Source: Desulfovermiculus sp041686195 (lineage in GTDB: Bacteria > Desulfobacterota > Desulfovibrionia > Desulfovibrionales > Desulfothermaceae). Taken from it: a DNA stretch of 64,000 nt. The translations under genes and the position numbers were made by a program. The stretch lies in NCBI GenBank assembly GCA_041686195.1, contig JAWLEI010000003.1:40272-104271 (forward strand), written 5' to 3'. The notes under the pieces were generated by a model. It was given only the letters and a program-made list of their open reading frames with translations, did no database searches and was not told where the DNA came from. Of the stretch, positions 1-9,035 are shown one piece after another (position 1 is the first letter of the stretch; each line of letters opens with the position of its first letter).

Positions 1-372
1 GGGACCCAGGCTGAGAACAGAAGAGCTCTGGGCAATGAGTTCTGTGGCCAAGCCATCGGCTCCGCCCAGGAGGAAGCAGGGGTTTTGGCCTGGATTTTCC
101 AGCCAGGACTTGAGTTTGGCGGCCAATTGGGGGGAGGAAAGGCTCATGCCCTGACTGTCCAGGCTGATAAGGAAGTCTTGAGGTGAGGTTTTGGCCAGGA
201 TGGCCTGGGCTTCAACCTGCATACGCTTTTCTGGGGGCAGATGTTTTGGTCCATCTTTTACCTCCAGGGTATACAGAGAACAGAATCGCTTCAAGCGTTG
301 GGCATAGGTATGCGCCGCTTCTTGCCAGTAGGATTTTTTTATTTTTCCAATGCAGATGATTTTGATATACAT
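1..372 (-). CDS. rlmH: RlmH, 23S rRNA (pseudouridine1915-N3)-methyltransferase, 3' end outside window
   Basis: SPOUT-family enzyme that uses S-adenosylmethionine to methylate pseudouridine 1915 in helix 69 of 23S rRNA. 124 residues are readable from an ATG. The family is about 155-160 residues, so some 30 C-terminal residues lie beyond the window edge. The start MYIKIICIGKIKKSYW, the stretch LISLDSQG (68-75) and the glycine-rich knot FLLGGADGL (100-108) are diagnostic. There is no close Shine-Dalgarno, but the ATG matches the usual family start. The gene is divergent from the DUF4390-ntrYX block. Identity is confident; only the truncation limits it. Confidence 0.9.
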   Translation of the reverse strand, partial: MYIKIICIGKIKKSYWQEAAHTYAQRLKRFCSLYTLEVKDGPKHLPPEKRMQVEAQAILAKTSPQDFLISLDSQGMSLSSPQLAAKLKSWLENPGQNPCFLLGGADGLATELIAQSSSVLSLGP

Positions 373-530
373 AGCTGTCAGCCATTGCCTCTGAGGGAAT
401 CAAGCTTGACGTGTGTTGGACAAATTTGCAAATCTCATGCTTTCATATTTGGAGAATACGCTTTGATGAGGCGAGGTGAGCCCTTCAGGACACCCGGTGG
501 TCTGACCAGAAAGATAAATGAACTGTGCCT

Positions 531-1097
531 ATGCCTTACTATGAATATGTCATAGCTCTTTTGCTCGCATTTGTTTTTGTCCTGACCGGGGTCATGTCCG
601 CAGGGGCGCAGCAATTGGTCCTGGAAAACTTTGTCTTGGACAATGTGGGTGAGCGCATACAGCTCAGATTCGGGCTTGAGGTCGAAGAAATCAAAAAATT
701 GCAGGAGTCCCTTGAAAACGGGGGACGCGTGCGTATGCAATGCACTATTTATTTGCGACGGCAGCGAGGGTGGTGGCCGGACAGCACTGTTGCTGAAAAA
801 ACTTTCTGCTATGATCTGAAGAACAATCCCTTGACTCAAATGTATAGCTTGGTCAATTGCCAAAACGAGAAAGAGGCCAGGGACAACAACCTCCAAGAGC
901 TGATACAGAAAAATTGGACAGACATCACTTTGGATCTGGGGCCTTGGAGTGTCTTGCATTCCGGGGCTTCCTACTTTGTGGAGATGAATCTGCAGTTTAA
1001 GCGCCCGGATGTCCCGGCCTGGCTGAAGAAGGCGCTTTTTTTCTGGTCCTGGGATGTGCTTGCCTCACAAACCTACCGCATGCATTTTGTGTATTAA
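531..1097 (+). CDS. DUF4390 secreted/envelope protein
   Basis: 188-residue protein with a hydrophobic N-terminal signal (residues about 5-25, ending GVMSAGAQQ) followed by a beta-rich region with the phrase RGWWPDSTVAE and a C-terminal WDVLASQTYRMHF, typical of DUF4390. Its function is unknown. Members usually sit directly before a NtrY-like kinase, as here: the stop codon is one base from the ntrY ATG, so the two are probably translationally coupled. The ATG was chosen; a GTG six bases upstream is also possible. It probably acts outside the cytoplasmic membrane, perhaps as an accessory to the sensor, which is inference. Confidence 0.75.
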   Translation: MPYYEYVIALLLAFVFVLTGVMSAGAQQLVLENFVLDNVGERIQLRFGLEVEEIKKLQESLENGGRVRMQCTIYLRRQRGWWPDSTVAEKTFCYDLKNNPLTQMYSLVNCQNEKEARDNNLQELIQKNWTDITLDLGPWSVLHSGASYFVEMNLQFKRPDVPAWLKKALFFWSWDVLASQTYRMHFVY

Positions 1098-1098
1098 T

Positions 1099-3291
1099 AT
1101 GAATACGGAGTTCATCTCTGCCCATGCCTCACAGGGTACCAGACGCAAACGGCAAAGAGAGCTTCTGCTGGCTTTGGGCGCTTTTGCCCTGATTATTCTT
1201 TTCAGCTGGATTGAGCTCCATTTTTTCGGAGTCAATTCTTATCTTTTTCTTATTGTCTTTAACCTCAACCTCATTCTTCTGCTGCTCATTCTTTTTTTGG
1301 TCCTGCGAAATATAGTCAAGCTTTTTTTGGAGCGCCGGCGCAGGGCGCCTGGCTCGGTTTTGCGAACCAAACTGGTAATTGCTTTCGTCCTCCTTTCCCT
1401 GATCCCAACCCTGCTCATGTTTCTGGTCTCGGTCAAATTTGTGCAGACATCTGTGGACTACTGGTTTCGGAGTCAAGTCGACCGTTCTCTGCAACAAGCC
1501 TTGGAAGTGGGGAAAAACTTTTATTCCCAGTCCCAAGAGCGCCTGCACAGCAGGGGAAGGTATATATTGACTCAAATAGAAGAACAGGAGTTCCTCTGGG
1601 GAGACAGGGGGATGGATCAGTATCTGCAGGAAAAGGCTGAAGAATATGATCTAAACCTGATTGGGGTTGTAACTCCCGGCTTGCGGGAACAAAACTGGCA
1701 TGACAGTGAAGCATGGGCCGCAAAATGGCCTGAGGTCAAGGCAGAGATAGAGTGGGGGGATTTGCGTGAGCGTCCGAGGGTGTGGTCAACCTTGCTCAGC
1801 GCTCAAAATCAGGATCTTATTGTGGCGGTTGTGCCAGTGGACCGCAGCCAAACCGGGTATTTGGTCCTGGGTGAAAGCTTAGGGCAAGGAGTGCTCAGCA
1901 AGCTGGACCAGGTTGTGGAAGGCATTGAGGAGTACAAAAAACTGGAAGTCCTGAAAGGCCCTTTAAAAATAGCCTTTTATCTCCTTCTTGGGGTCATGAC
2001 CCTGCTCATCCTTTTTGGGGCCATCTGGTTCGGTTTTCGTCTAGCCAAGGAGATTTCCGCACCGATCCAGGCATTGTCTGAAGGAACACAACGCATTGCC
2101 CATGGCGATATGGCTGTCCGGGTGCAGGATCAATCCAGTGATGAACTTGGACAATTGGTACAGTCGTTTAATGCCATGGCCGAAGATCTGGAGAAAAGTC
2201 AGGAACGACTGAACCAGGCCAACCTGGATCTTGGCAGTCAGAACCTGGAACTGGAACAGAGACGCAAGTATATGGAGGTGGTGTTAAATACAATTACCTC
2301 TGGGGTCATTTCTCTTGGTCCGGACGGGCGGATTACAACCGTGAACCAGGCAGCACAAAGCATCCTGGCCATGGATGCAGACCAGCTCATAGGACAATCT
2401 CCTGTACAACTTCTGCGAAATAGCCATCGGGAACTCTTTGAGGAGGCCATGAGCCAGGTGACCAGGGTCCCAAACTGTACATGGCAGCGCCAGGTTGACC
2501 TCCAACTGGGGGATAAGGAGCGTAAGCTGCTGGTGAATGCAGTCGGCCTGCGGCCCGGTCAGGGCGAGGATATGGGCATGGTCCTGGTATTTGAGGATAT
2601 CACAGAATTGGATAAAATGCAGCGCATGGCGGCCTGGAGAGAAGTGGCCAGGCGCATCGCGCATGAGATAAAAAACCCTCTGACTCCGATCAAGCTCTCA
2701 GCCCAGCGCTTGGAACGGAAATATGCGGGATTGGCCCAGGATGAGAGCTTTGGGGAGTGCACCCATTTGATTGTCCGCCAGGTTGAGCATTTACAGCAAA
2801 TGGTTAAGGAGTTTTCTGCTTTTGCCAAACTGCCGGATGTCAAGCCGGCTGTCGACGATCTGCCGGACCTGCTCAAGGAAGTGCTGGGACTGTTTCAAAA
2901 CAGTCATTCCTTTATTACCTGGTCCTTGCATGTTCAGCCGGAACTCTCGCCTTTCCGGTTTGACCGATCGGCTATGAAACAGGTAATGATCAATCTGCTG
3001 ACTAATTCGGCCGAGGCCCTGAAAAAGACTCTTCAACCGGAAGTTGCTATCAGGGCCAGGATGGATGTGAAAGGAGGATGGGTGCAGATAGAAGTCAGAG
3101 ACAACGGGCCGGGAATAGAAGCCGATGAGCGAAGCCGCCTTTTTGAGCCCTATTTTTCCAGGAAAAAAGGGAATACCGGCCTGGGCCTGACCATTGTCAA
3201 GTCCATTGTCAATGATCATCGGGGTTATGTTCGGGTGGCACCGAATCATCCCCAGGGGAGTGTGTTTACTATTGAGTTACCCATGACTTAA
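1099..3291 (+). CDS. ntrY: NtrY-like membrane sensor histidine kinase
   Basis: 730-residue sensor kinase. Membrane segments are visible at about 22-40, 46-70, 90-112 and 290-312, with an extracytoplasmic region between the last two. Then come HAMP (about 313-365), PAS (about 393-500), a HisKA domain with the phospho-acceptor His522 in AHEIKNPLTP, and an HATPase domain with DNGPGI (668-673) and GLGLTIV (694-700). This order is that of NtrY. It should autophosphorylate and pass phosphate to the NtrX regulator downstream. The ATG two bases after the DUF4390 stop was chosen over an upstream in-frame ATG that would overlap that gene. The signal sensed is not evident. Confidence 0.92.
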   Translation: MNTEFISAHASQGTRRKRQRELLLALGAFALIILFSWIELHFFGVNSYLFLIVFNLNLILLLLILFLVLRNIVKLFLERRRRAPGSVLRTKLVIAFVLLSLIPTLLMFLVSVKFVQTSVDYWFRSQVDRSLQQALEVGKNFYSQSQERLHSRGRYILTQIEEQEFLWGDRGMDQYLQEKAEEYDLNLIGVVTPGLREQNWHDSEAWAAKWPEVKAEIEWGDLRERPRVWSTLLSAQNQDLIVAVVPVDRSQTGYLVLGESLGQGVLSKLDQVVEGIEEYKKLEVLKGPLKIAFYLLLGVMTLLILFGAIWFGFRLAKEISAPIQALSEGTQRIAHGDMAVRVQDQSSDELGQLVQSFNAMAEDLEKSQERLNQANLDLGSQNLELEQRRKYMEVVLNTITSGVISLGPDGRITTVNQAAQSILAMDADQLIGQSPVQLLRNSHRELFEEAMSQVTRVPNCTWQRQVDLQLGDKERKLLVNAVGLRPGQGEDMGMVLVFEDITELDKMQRMAAWREVARRIAHEIKNPLTPIKLSAQRLERKYAGLAQDESFGECTHLIVRQVEHLQQMVKEFSAFAKLPDVKPAVDDLPDLLKEVLGLFQNSHSFITWSLHVQPELSPFRFDRSAMKQVMINLLTNSAEALKKTLQPEVAIRARMDVKGGWVQIEVRDNGPGIEADERSRLFEPYFSRKKGNTGLGLTIVKSIVNDHRGYVRVAPNHPQGSVFTIELPMT

Positions 3292-3371
3292 GATAGCGGG
3301 TGGAGTGCTTGCATGCCAAACGTCAGGCGAGGACCTTATCTATTTCATGTTGAGCCCGGTTCTTCTGGTAT

Positions 3372-3461
3372 GTTTCATATATGAGCAATCCGGCACATTT
3401 TCTCTTTTGCCCGCTTGCGGGCAAAAAAGAGAATATGCCGGGGCCAAAGCTCGTATGAAAC
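3372..3461. repeat. Nested imperfect inverted repeat between ntrY and ntrX
   Basis: Outer arms GTTTCATATATGAGC (3372-3386) and GCTCGTATGAAAC (3449-3461) flank an inner hairpin TTTTGCCCG-CTTG-CGGGCAAAA (3405-3426) that is itself bordered by TCTC/GAGA. Transcribed RNA would fold into a long stem. The outer arm matches the GTTTCATACGAG end of the dispersed repeat found again near 21.4 and 21.65 kb. It could attenuate read-through from ntrY to ntrX or be a REP-like element. Confidence 0.6.
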
Positions 3462-3574
3462 AAGATTTTAACCATAAGGTGGCCTGCCCTTGAGGGCAAG
3501 GGCGGCCTACTGGTGAGTTGGCTTTTGCGTAGGGCGGGCTTGACCCCAAGCCCAGCCCTCCTCAACGCTGTTTC
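3450..3574 (-). repeat. Dispersed repeat family 1, copy 1
   Basis: Read on the minus strand it contains GGGCTTGGGGTCAAGCCCGC (itself palindromic), then AGTAGGCCGCCCTTGCCCTC, AAGGGCAGGCC and the end block TTGTTTCATACGAG. The same blocks in the same order occur in two copies on the plus strand near 21.3-21.66 kb. No coding capacity was seen. Together with the nested inverted repeat it fills the ntrY-ntrX gap. Confidence 0.75.
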
Positions 3575-3633
3575 TTACTTGATCAAACTGGCGGTCACGG
3601 CCAGCGGCGGGGCTGAACTTCAACTTTGGACTG

Positions 3634-5010
3634 ATGATTATGAACAAAGGCAAAATCCTGGTTGTCGATGATGAGCAGGATATACTTCTCTCTTTGACCG
3701 GCATCCTTGAGGATGAGGGATATGAGGTGTTGACTTCTGAAGATGGGGAGGGGGTCTGGAAGATACTGCAGGACGAAGAGGTGGATTTGCTGTTTCTGGA
3801 TATCTGGCTCCCGGGAGAGGATGGAATCAGGATTCTGGAAAAGGTCCGCCGGGACTATGCCCACCTGCCGGTGATCATGATCTCCGGGCACGGGAATATA
3901 GAAACCGCAGTCGACAGCATCAAGAAAGGGGCCTTTGACTTTATTGAAAAACCCCTTTCTTTGGAAAAAGTCATGGTCACGGCGGCCAAGGCCTTGCAAT
4001 TCCGTGATCTGCAGCAGGAAAATCAGGATCTGCGGTCCAGGGTTCGGGCAGATTATGTTCAGGATCTTTCCGGCAAAAGTCCCAGAATCCAGGAGCTGCG
4101 CCGACAGATTGACCGGGTGGCTCCCACCGATGCCTGGGTGCTGATTACCGGAGATAATGGGACGGGCAAAGAAATCGTGGCCCGGAGCATCCACAAGAAG
4201 AGCCGCCGGACAAAGAAGCCCATGGTTGCAGTCAACTGTGCGGCCATACCCGAGGATCTTATTGAAAGCGAGCTTTTTGGGCATGAAAAAGGGGCCTTTA
4301 CCGGGGCAAGCACGAGTCATGCCGGCAAATTTGAGCTGGCCCACAAAGGCACCCTTTTTCTGGACGAAATAGGGGACATGAGCCTGAAGACCCAGGCCAA
4401 GATTTTACGTATCCTGCAAGAGCAGAGGTTTGAGAGGGTGGGAGGAGGCCGGAGCATCAGTGTGGATGTCCGAGTCATTGTGGCCACCAATAAGGATTTG
4501 GATCAGGAGATAGCGAACGGACGATTCAGGGAAGATCTCTTTTACCGGCTGAAGGTTTTTCCCCTGCATGTTCCACCTCTTAAGGAGCGATGCGAAGATA
4601 TTCCGGTTTTGATCCAGGAGTTTACGCAGACTTTTTGTCAGGAAAACGGGTTTCGGCCTCTGACTTTTGAAGATGGGGTTTTAGATATTCTTAAGGCCTA
4701 TCCCTGGCCGGGCAATATCCGGGAGCTGAAGAACTTCATCGAACGCATGCTCATCATGTATGCAGGCCAGGCCATCGGTCCAAAGGATTTGCCGCCGGAG
4801 TTCATGGAGCAGGACAAACAGACAGCTCATACCTCCAAAAATCATGCCCGGGATGAAACTGATTTTAAAAATGCCCGGGCTGAATTTGAACGTAAGTTTT
4901 TGCTGCAAAAATTCAATGAATGCCAAGGAAATGTCTCCCGGCTGGCCGAGACGGTTGGGCTTGAACGCAGTTATCTGCACCGCAAGCTGAAGTCCTATGG
5001 TATTCATTAG
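3634..5010 (+). CDS. ntrX: NtrX-like sigma54-dependent response regulator
   Basis: 458-residue NtrC-class regulator. The receiver domain (about 5-120) has the phospho-acceptor Asp56 in FLDIWLPGEDG. The AAA+ domain has Walker A GDNGTGKE (173-180), the sigma54-contacting loop GAFTGA (220-225) and Walker B LFLDEIGD (241-248). The C-terminus has a short helix-turn-helix (NVSRLAETVGLERSYLHRKL). It should activate sigma54 promoters when phosphorylated by the NtrY-type kinase upstream. A second in-frame ATG two codons later (3640) is an equally good start. The 340-base repeat-filled gap from ntrY is unusual for this pair. Confidence 0.92.
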   Translation: MIMNKGKILVVDDEQDILLSLTGILEDEGYEVLTSEDGEGVWKILQDEEVDLLFLDIWLPGEDGIRILEKVRRDYAHLPVIMISGHGNIETAVDSIKKGAFDFIEKPLSLEKVMVTAAKALQFRDLQQENQDLRSRVRADYVQDLSGKSPRIQELRRQIDRVAPTDAWVLITGDNGTGKEIVARSIHKKSRRTKKPMVAVNCAAIPEDLIESELFGHEKGAFTGASTSHAGKFELAHKGTLFLDEIGDMSLKTQAKILRILQEQRFERVGGGRSISVDVRVIVATNKDLDQEIANGRFREDLFYRLKVFPLHVPPLKERCEDIPVLIQEFTQTFCQENGFRPLTFEDGVLDILKAYPWPGNIRELKNFIERMLIMYAGQAIGPKDLPPEFMEQDKQTAHTSKNHARDETDFKNARAEFERKFLLQKFNECQGNVSRLAETVGLERSYLHRKLKSYGIH

Positions 5011-5088
5011 TAATGAAAGAGAACCGATTGCCAAAGATGGAGGCAACATTTTTGAGACGCTGGACATGTTTGGACCTTGGACCAGAGT

Positions 5089-5973
5089 ATGGACACAAAG
5101 CTTGGACATGAAAAGAACGACAGCCTGCTGGTTCCGGAACAGGCCCACGGACGGCGGCTGGATGATGTGCTGCGTCTGCTCCTGCCGCAGTCCGGGCGAC
5201 GCCGGATGCAGCAATTAATCAGGGAAGGGGCGGTCAGAGTGGAAGGACGGGTGCGGCCCAAAGGGTACCGGGTGTGTGCAGGACAGGAAGTAACCCTGCA
5301 CACCCTTGGAACACAGGCAGCAGACCGCCAGGAAGATATCCTGCAGGAGGTTGCCGTGGTCCGGGTTGGCCGCGATTTTGCCGCAGTGAACAAGCCTGCC
5401 GGGATGCATACCCAGTCCCTGTGGTCCAGCCCTCATCCGGGAGTGGATCATGCCCTGCCCAGGCTTTTCCCCGGCCGGGAGGCATTCTTGCTCAACAGGC
5501 TGGACATGTATACTTCCGGTCTGGTCCTGGTTGGCCTCAATCCCCGGGCCGCCGAGGTGTATTCCCGGATGCAGGATGAGGGGGAAACCGTCAAGACTTA
5601 TCTGGCTGTTGTTCAGGGCCGGGTGAGAACAGAAAAAGTGGTCCGGGCAGCCCTGGCTACGGCCAAAAGGCGAAAGGTTCGCGTTTTAAGGGAAATGGAG
5701 CTTGATCCTCTGCGCTGGACCGTTGTCCGACCTTTGGAATATATGAAGAACTCTCAATCCAGCCTGGTCCAGGTGGAGATCAAGAAGGGAAGACGACACC
5801 AAATCCGGGCCCATTTGGCCGCCTGGGGCCATCCCCTAGTCGGCGACGAATTATACGGTCAGGACACCCAGGGGTCTTTTTTTCTCCATCACTGGAAGAT
5901 ATGCTTTTCTGGTTTTGAGGCTGAAGTGACGCCATGCTGTTCAAAGTGGGACTCGCGTTTTGTAAATACCTGA
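5089..5973 (+). CDS. RluC/RluD-family pseudouridine synthase
   Basis: 294-residue enzyme that isomerises uridine to pseudouridine in structured RNA, most likely 23S rRNA. An S4-like N-terminus (RRMQQLIREGAVRVEG, about 38-53) precedes the catalytic domain with the active-site Asp139 in LLNRLDMYTSGL. The C-terminal RRHQIRAHLAAWGHPLVGD is the family signature. The usual HRLDRxTSG is NRLDMYTSG here, keeping the catalytic Asp. The ATG was chosen; a TTG four codons upstream is possible. The exact target uridine cannot be told from the sequence. Confidence 0.85.
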   Translation: MDTKLGHEKNDSLLVPEQAHGRRLDDVLRLLLPQSGRRRMQQLIREGAVRVEGRVRPKGYRVCAGQEVTLHTLGTQAADRQEDILQEVAVVRVGRDFAAVNKPAGMHTQSLWSSPHPGVDHALPRLFPGREAFLLNRLDMYTSGLVLVGLNPRAAEVYSRMQDEGETVKTYLAVVQGRVRTEKVVRAALATAKRRKVRVLREMELDPLRWTVVRPLEYMKNSQSSLVQVEIKKGRRHQIRAHLAAWGHPLVGDELYGQDTQGSFFLHHWKICFSGFEAEVTPCCSKWDSRFVNT

Positions 5974-6001
5974 GGGCATAATGCATCTGTAGGGGGATAT
6001 C

Positions 6002-6229
6002 ATGAAGATTCAGATACGCTGTTACGCAACATTGGCCAGGTATCAACCGGGCTCAGCAGATGAATATGCGTTGGGTTCCGGAAGTACAGTGTCTGATCTG
6101 GCTGTTTACCTGGGAGCTGACTTGGATGATATCAAAGTAGCCTTTGTGAACGGGAAACACGCTCCAATGTCCACTGAACTCCAGGACGGGGACCGAGTGG
6201 CCCTGTTTCCAGCTGTTGGGGGGGGATGA
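6002..6229 (+). CDS. MoaD/ThiS-family ubiquitin-like sulfur carrier protein
   Basis: 75-residue beta-grasp protein ending in GGG. The penultimate Gly-Gly is what an E1-like enzyme adenylates and thiocarboxylates. The central FVNGKHAPMSTELQDGDRVALFPAVGGG matches MoaD/ThiS. A clear AGGGGG Shine-Dalgarno precedes the ATG. No MoeB/ThiF, MoaE or ThiG partner lies nearby, so whether it serves molybdopterin, thiamine or tungsten-cofactor synthesis is open. Confidence 0.8.
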   Translation: MKIQIRCYATLARYQPGSADEYALGSGSTVSDLAVYLGADLDDIKVAFVNGKHAPMSTELQDGDRVALFPAVGGG

Positions 6230-6266
6230 GCTTGACTTCAAAACATATTTGAGTCAAAGGAAAACC

Positions 6267-7691
6267 ATGTCAGCAAATACCTATCCCGACCGCAAGCTTC
6301 GTATTCGTTTCAAACGACCCAGGCGGCTCCGCCTTGTATTGCCCCTTGTCCTGGGTGGATTCATGCTGGCTTTAGCCGCTGTTTCTGCCGGCAAACATTT
6401 CATTGATCGTCCAGGGCCCAAGGGCACAGCGGGAATTGAAGAGGAAGAGATCGATTCTTCCATATCGTCCAATGTCCGGATCAGGGAGCCAGAAAGAGGG
6501 AGTGTTCCTCTTTCAGAGCCGGAACAAGCCGATGTGCAGGACCACAGTGAGCGGTCAGAGCCTGTCCAGGTGGTGGAAAAAAAGGTCCAAGCTGGAGAAA
6601 CCATCACGGCGATGCTCTCTGATTTCCTCAAGCCGGCCGAAGTGTATGCCTTGGGCCGGGAGGCCAAAGATGTCTATCCGGTGCACAAAATCAAGGCTGG
6701 ACAACCATACAGACTCAAGGTTCGAGACCAGCAGCTGCATGGTTTTGAGTATGAGATTGATGGCAATGAAAAGCTCTGTGTAGACATGGAGAACGGTCAA
6801 TTTGAGATCACAACTCAGGACATAGAATACGATGCGCGCACTGTTGATGTTGACGGGAAAATTGAGTCCAGCTTGTTCAAAGCGGTAGCTGATGAGGGCG
6901 AATCCCCGGCTCTGGCTGTGAAGCTCGCAGATATCTTTGCCTGGGATGTCGATTTTATCCGGGACATCCGGATCGGTGATTCCTTCCGTCTGGTGGTGGA
7001 AAAACGGTACAGGGACGATGAGTTCAGCGGGTACGGCCCTATTGTCGCCGCTCAGTTCACCAATCAGGGGGAAACCTTTCAGGCTTACCTCTTTTCCACT
7101 CAGGACGGGCCGGCCGAATACTTCACCGCTCAAGGCCAGGCAGTGCGCAAGAACTTTCTCAAAGCCCCCCTGAATTTCACCCGGATCTCTTCCGGGTATA
7201 CCCACCGGCGCAAGCATCCCATCCTCAATGTGGTCCGGCCGCATCTGGGCATTGATTATGCCGCTCCACGCGGGACGCCGGTCAAGAGTGTGGCCGATGG
7301 AGTCGTCATCGCCCGGGCCTATCAACGGGGCGGGGGAAATTATCTCAAGATTCGCCATACGAACGGATATATTACCATTTACATGCATCTGTCCAAATTC
7401 GGGTCGGGGATTCGAAAAGGAAGCAAGGTCAGTCAAGGCCAGACAATCGCTTATGTGGGCAGTACCGGAATGTCCACTGGACCTCATCTGGATTTTCGGG
7501 TCAAAAAGAATGGATCGTATATTAATCCGCTCAAAATCGACTCCAAGCCGGCCCAGCCGGTACCGAAGGGTGAAATGGCTCGTTTTCAGCGCGCGATTTC
7601 ACCCCTGCAGGCTGTGCTGGAGGGCGAAAACCCTCTGTATGCCCAGACTGAGGGCTTGTCATCTGCAGAGAGCTCTTCGTCGCAGTTTTGA
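6267..7691 (+). CDS. M23-family murein endopeptidase, membrane anchored
   Basis: 474-residue protein with an N-terminal membrane anchor after a basic stretch (LRLVLPLVLGGFMLALAAV, about 24-42), an acidic linker, an OapA/LysM-like region (VQAGETITAMLSDFLKPAEV) and a C-terminal LytM/M23 domain. Zinc ligands His326 and Asp330 stand in HLGIDYA; GPHLDFRV around His407 is the HxH site. The second His of HxH is Asp (HLD), a deviation that may change metal binding. It should cut peptidoglycan cross-links in the periplasm. The ATG after AAAGGAAAA was preferred to an upstream TTG overlapping the MoaD-like gene. Confidence 0.85.
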   Translation: MSANTYPDRKLRIRFKRPRRLRLVLPLVLGGFMLALAAVSAGKHFIDRPGPKGTAGIEEEEIDSSISSNVRIREPERGSVPLSEPEQADVQDHSERSEPVQVVEKKVQAGETITAMLSDFLKPAEVYALGREAKDVYPVHKIKAGQPYRLKVRDQQLHGFEYEIDGNEKLCVDMENGQFEITTQDIEYDARTVDVDGKIESSLFKAVADEGESPALAVKLADIFAWDVDFIRDIRIGDSFRLVVEKRYRDDEFSGYGPIVAAQFTNQGETFQAYLFSTQDGPAEYFTAQGQAVRKNFLKAPLNFTRISSGYTHRRKHPILNVVRPHLGIDYAAPRGTPVKSVADGVVIARAYQRGGGNYLKIRHTNGYITIYMHLSKFGSGIRKGSKVSQGQTIAYVGSTGMSTGPHLDFRVKKNGSYINPLKIDSKPAQPVPKGEMARFQRAISPLQAVLEGENPLYAQTEGLSSAESSSSQF

Positions 7692-7740
7692 TCCTTTGAT
7701 CCCTGCCTCAGTTTCTTTCTCTGATCCAAACCCGGCCAAA

Positions 7741-8280
7741 ATGAAAGGAAAGCTCGTGCCTGATATCGTACTCATCCTTGGTGGCTGCCGCAGCGGCAAG
7801 AGCCGGCAGGCCTTGGAGCTGGCTGAACAAAGCGGCCTGGCAAACAAGATTTTCTTGGCCACCTGTCAGGCCCACGATGTGGAAATGCAAGATCGGATTT
7901 CCCGGCATCAACAGGAACGGGGTGAAGAGTGGACAACGGTGGAAGAATCGCTGGATGTGCCGGACGTCCTCAAGCGGGAAAGCGGTGCGTCAACTCTTAT
8001 TCTCTTGGATTGTTTGACCTTGTGGGTTTCCAATCTTTTAATGCAAGACACAGATGACACCTGGGTCCAGGCTCAGTTCGTACGGCTGGATGAGGCCTTG
8101 CAGGGCAGTTCAGGCCTTGTTTTAGTGGTTTCCAATGAGGTCGGATTGGGAGTTGTGCCGGATAATCCCATGGCCCGCAGGTTTCGGGATCTCGTCGGCT
8201 GGCTCAACCAGCAGGTTGCGGCCAGGGCGAACCGTGTGGTGTGGATGGTGGCTGGAATGCCTGTGCAGGTGAAGGGGTAA
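7741..8280 (+). CDS. cobU: CobU, adenosylcobinamide kinase / adenosylcobinamide-phosphate guanylyltransferase
   Basis: 179-residue bifunctional enzyme of the nucleotide-loop stage of cobalamin synthesis: it phosphorylates adenosylcobinamide and then transfers GMP. The P-loop GGCRSGKS (14-21), LLDCLTLWVSNLL and VVSNEVGLGVVPDNPMARRF are family hallmarks. The start ATG gives the normal length, although the frame is open far upstream inside the M23 gene. It lies 11 bases before cobS. No cobalamin riboswitch is visible in the short upstream gap. Confidence 0.92.
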   Translation: MKGKLVPDIVLILGGCRSGKSRQALELAEQSGLANKIFLATCQAHDVEMQDRISRHQQERGEEWTTVEESLDVPDVLKRESGASTLILLDCLTLWVSNLLMQDTDDTWVQAQFVRLDEALQGSSGLVLVVSNEVGLGVVPDNPMARRFRDLVGWLNQQVAARANRVVWMVAGMPVQVKG

Positions 8281-8291
8281 GAGGCGGATCA

Positions 8292-9035
8292 ATGGGGGCC
8301 TGGCTGGCTGATTTTCGAGGTGCTGTAGGTTTTTTGACAGTTTTGCCGTCTGGATCTCAAACTTTGTTTCGTCCGGAGCGGATGAGCGGATTCTTTCCTG
8401 TGGTCGGGCTGTTGCTGGGACTCATAGTAGCTGGAGTGGATATGCTGGCCCGTTTTCTGTGGCCAGAACCCCTGGCCGCACTTGTCGTGGTTCTGGCTTT
8501 GGTTCTGCTGACCGGGGCCCTGCATGTAGACGGTCTGGCCGATGCAGGCGACGGCCTGTTCTCCCATCGTTCCCGGGAACAGATACTGGCCATTATGAAA
8601 GACAGCCGGGTGGGAGTTATGGGTGTGGTCTGTCTGGCTGGTATACTGGGCTTAAAGTGGGGCGGAGTCTGGGCCCTGCCCCAGGAGCGGTTTCTGGCTT
8701 TGATCTTAATTCCAGCCTACTCCCGACTGGGCATGCTGGCCGGAATGCGCTGGCTCCCTTACGGCCGCCCTGAGGGCGGTACAGGGGCCCCATTCTGTGT
8801 TCCATCCTCCCAGGGGCGCATGTTCTGGTCGGTTTTGGTGCTCATTCCTTTATCCCTGCTTCTGGGCTGGCAGGGAGTGGGCCTGAATGTGGTTTTTGCC
8901 CTGGCCTGTGCCGGGATTCTGGCCTTTTATTCCCGGGTTGTGGGCTGCATCACCGGAGATACTCTGGGGGCCATGAACGAGATTCTGGAGACTGTATTGC
9001 TGCTGTATTTGGCCGTTCAGATACCATACGCATGA
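8292..9035 (+). CDS. cobS: CobS, adenosylcobinamide-GDP ribazoletransferase
   Basis: 247-residue integral membrane enzyme that joins adenosylcobinamide-GDP to alpha-ribazole, the last assembly step of cobalamin. GFLTVLP near the start, LTGALHVDGLADAGDG (about 75-90) and KDSRVGVMGV (about 102-111) are signature motifs, and hydrophobic helices fill the rest. The ATG with GAGG upstream was chosen over an in-frame upstream ATG inside cobU. The stop codon overlaps the left arm of a strong hairpin. Confidence 0.93.
   Translation: MGAWLADFRGAVGFLTVLPSGSQTLFRPERMSGFFPVVGLLLGLIVAGVDMLARFLWPEPLAALVVVLALVLLTGALHVDGLADAGDGLFSHRSREQILAIMKDSRVGVMGVVCLAGILGLKWGGVWALPQERFLALILIPAYSRLGMLAGMRWLPYGRPEGGTGAPFCVPSSQGRMFWSVLVLIPLSLLLGWQGVGLNVVFALACAGILAFYSRVVGCITGDTLGAMNEILETVLLLYLAVQIPYA

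Noticed and set aside
3595..4344. 249-codon minus-strand open frame
   Set aside because: Antisense to the ntrX receiver and ATPase domains.
7692..7740. Cobalamin riboswitch before cobU
   Set aside because: Only 49 bases between genes, and no conserved GCCACTG-type box.
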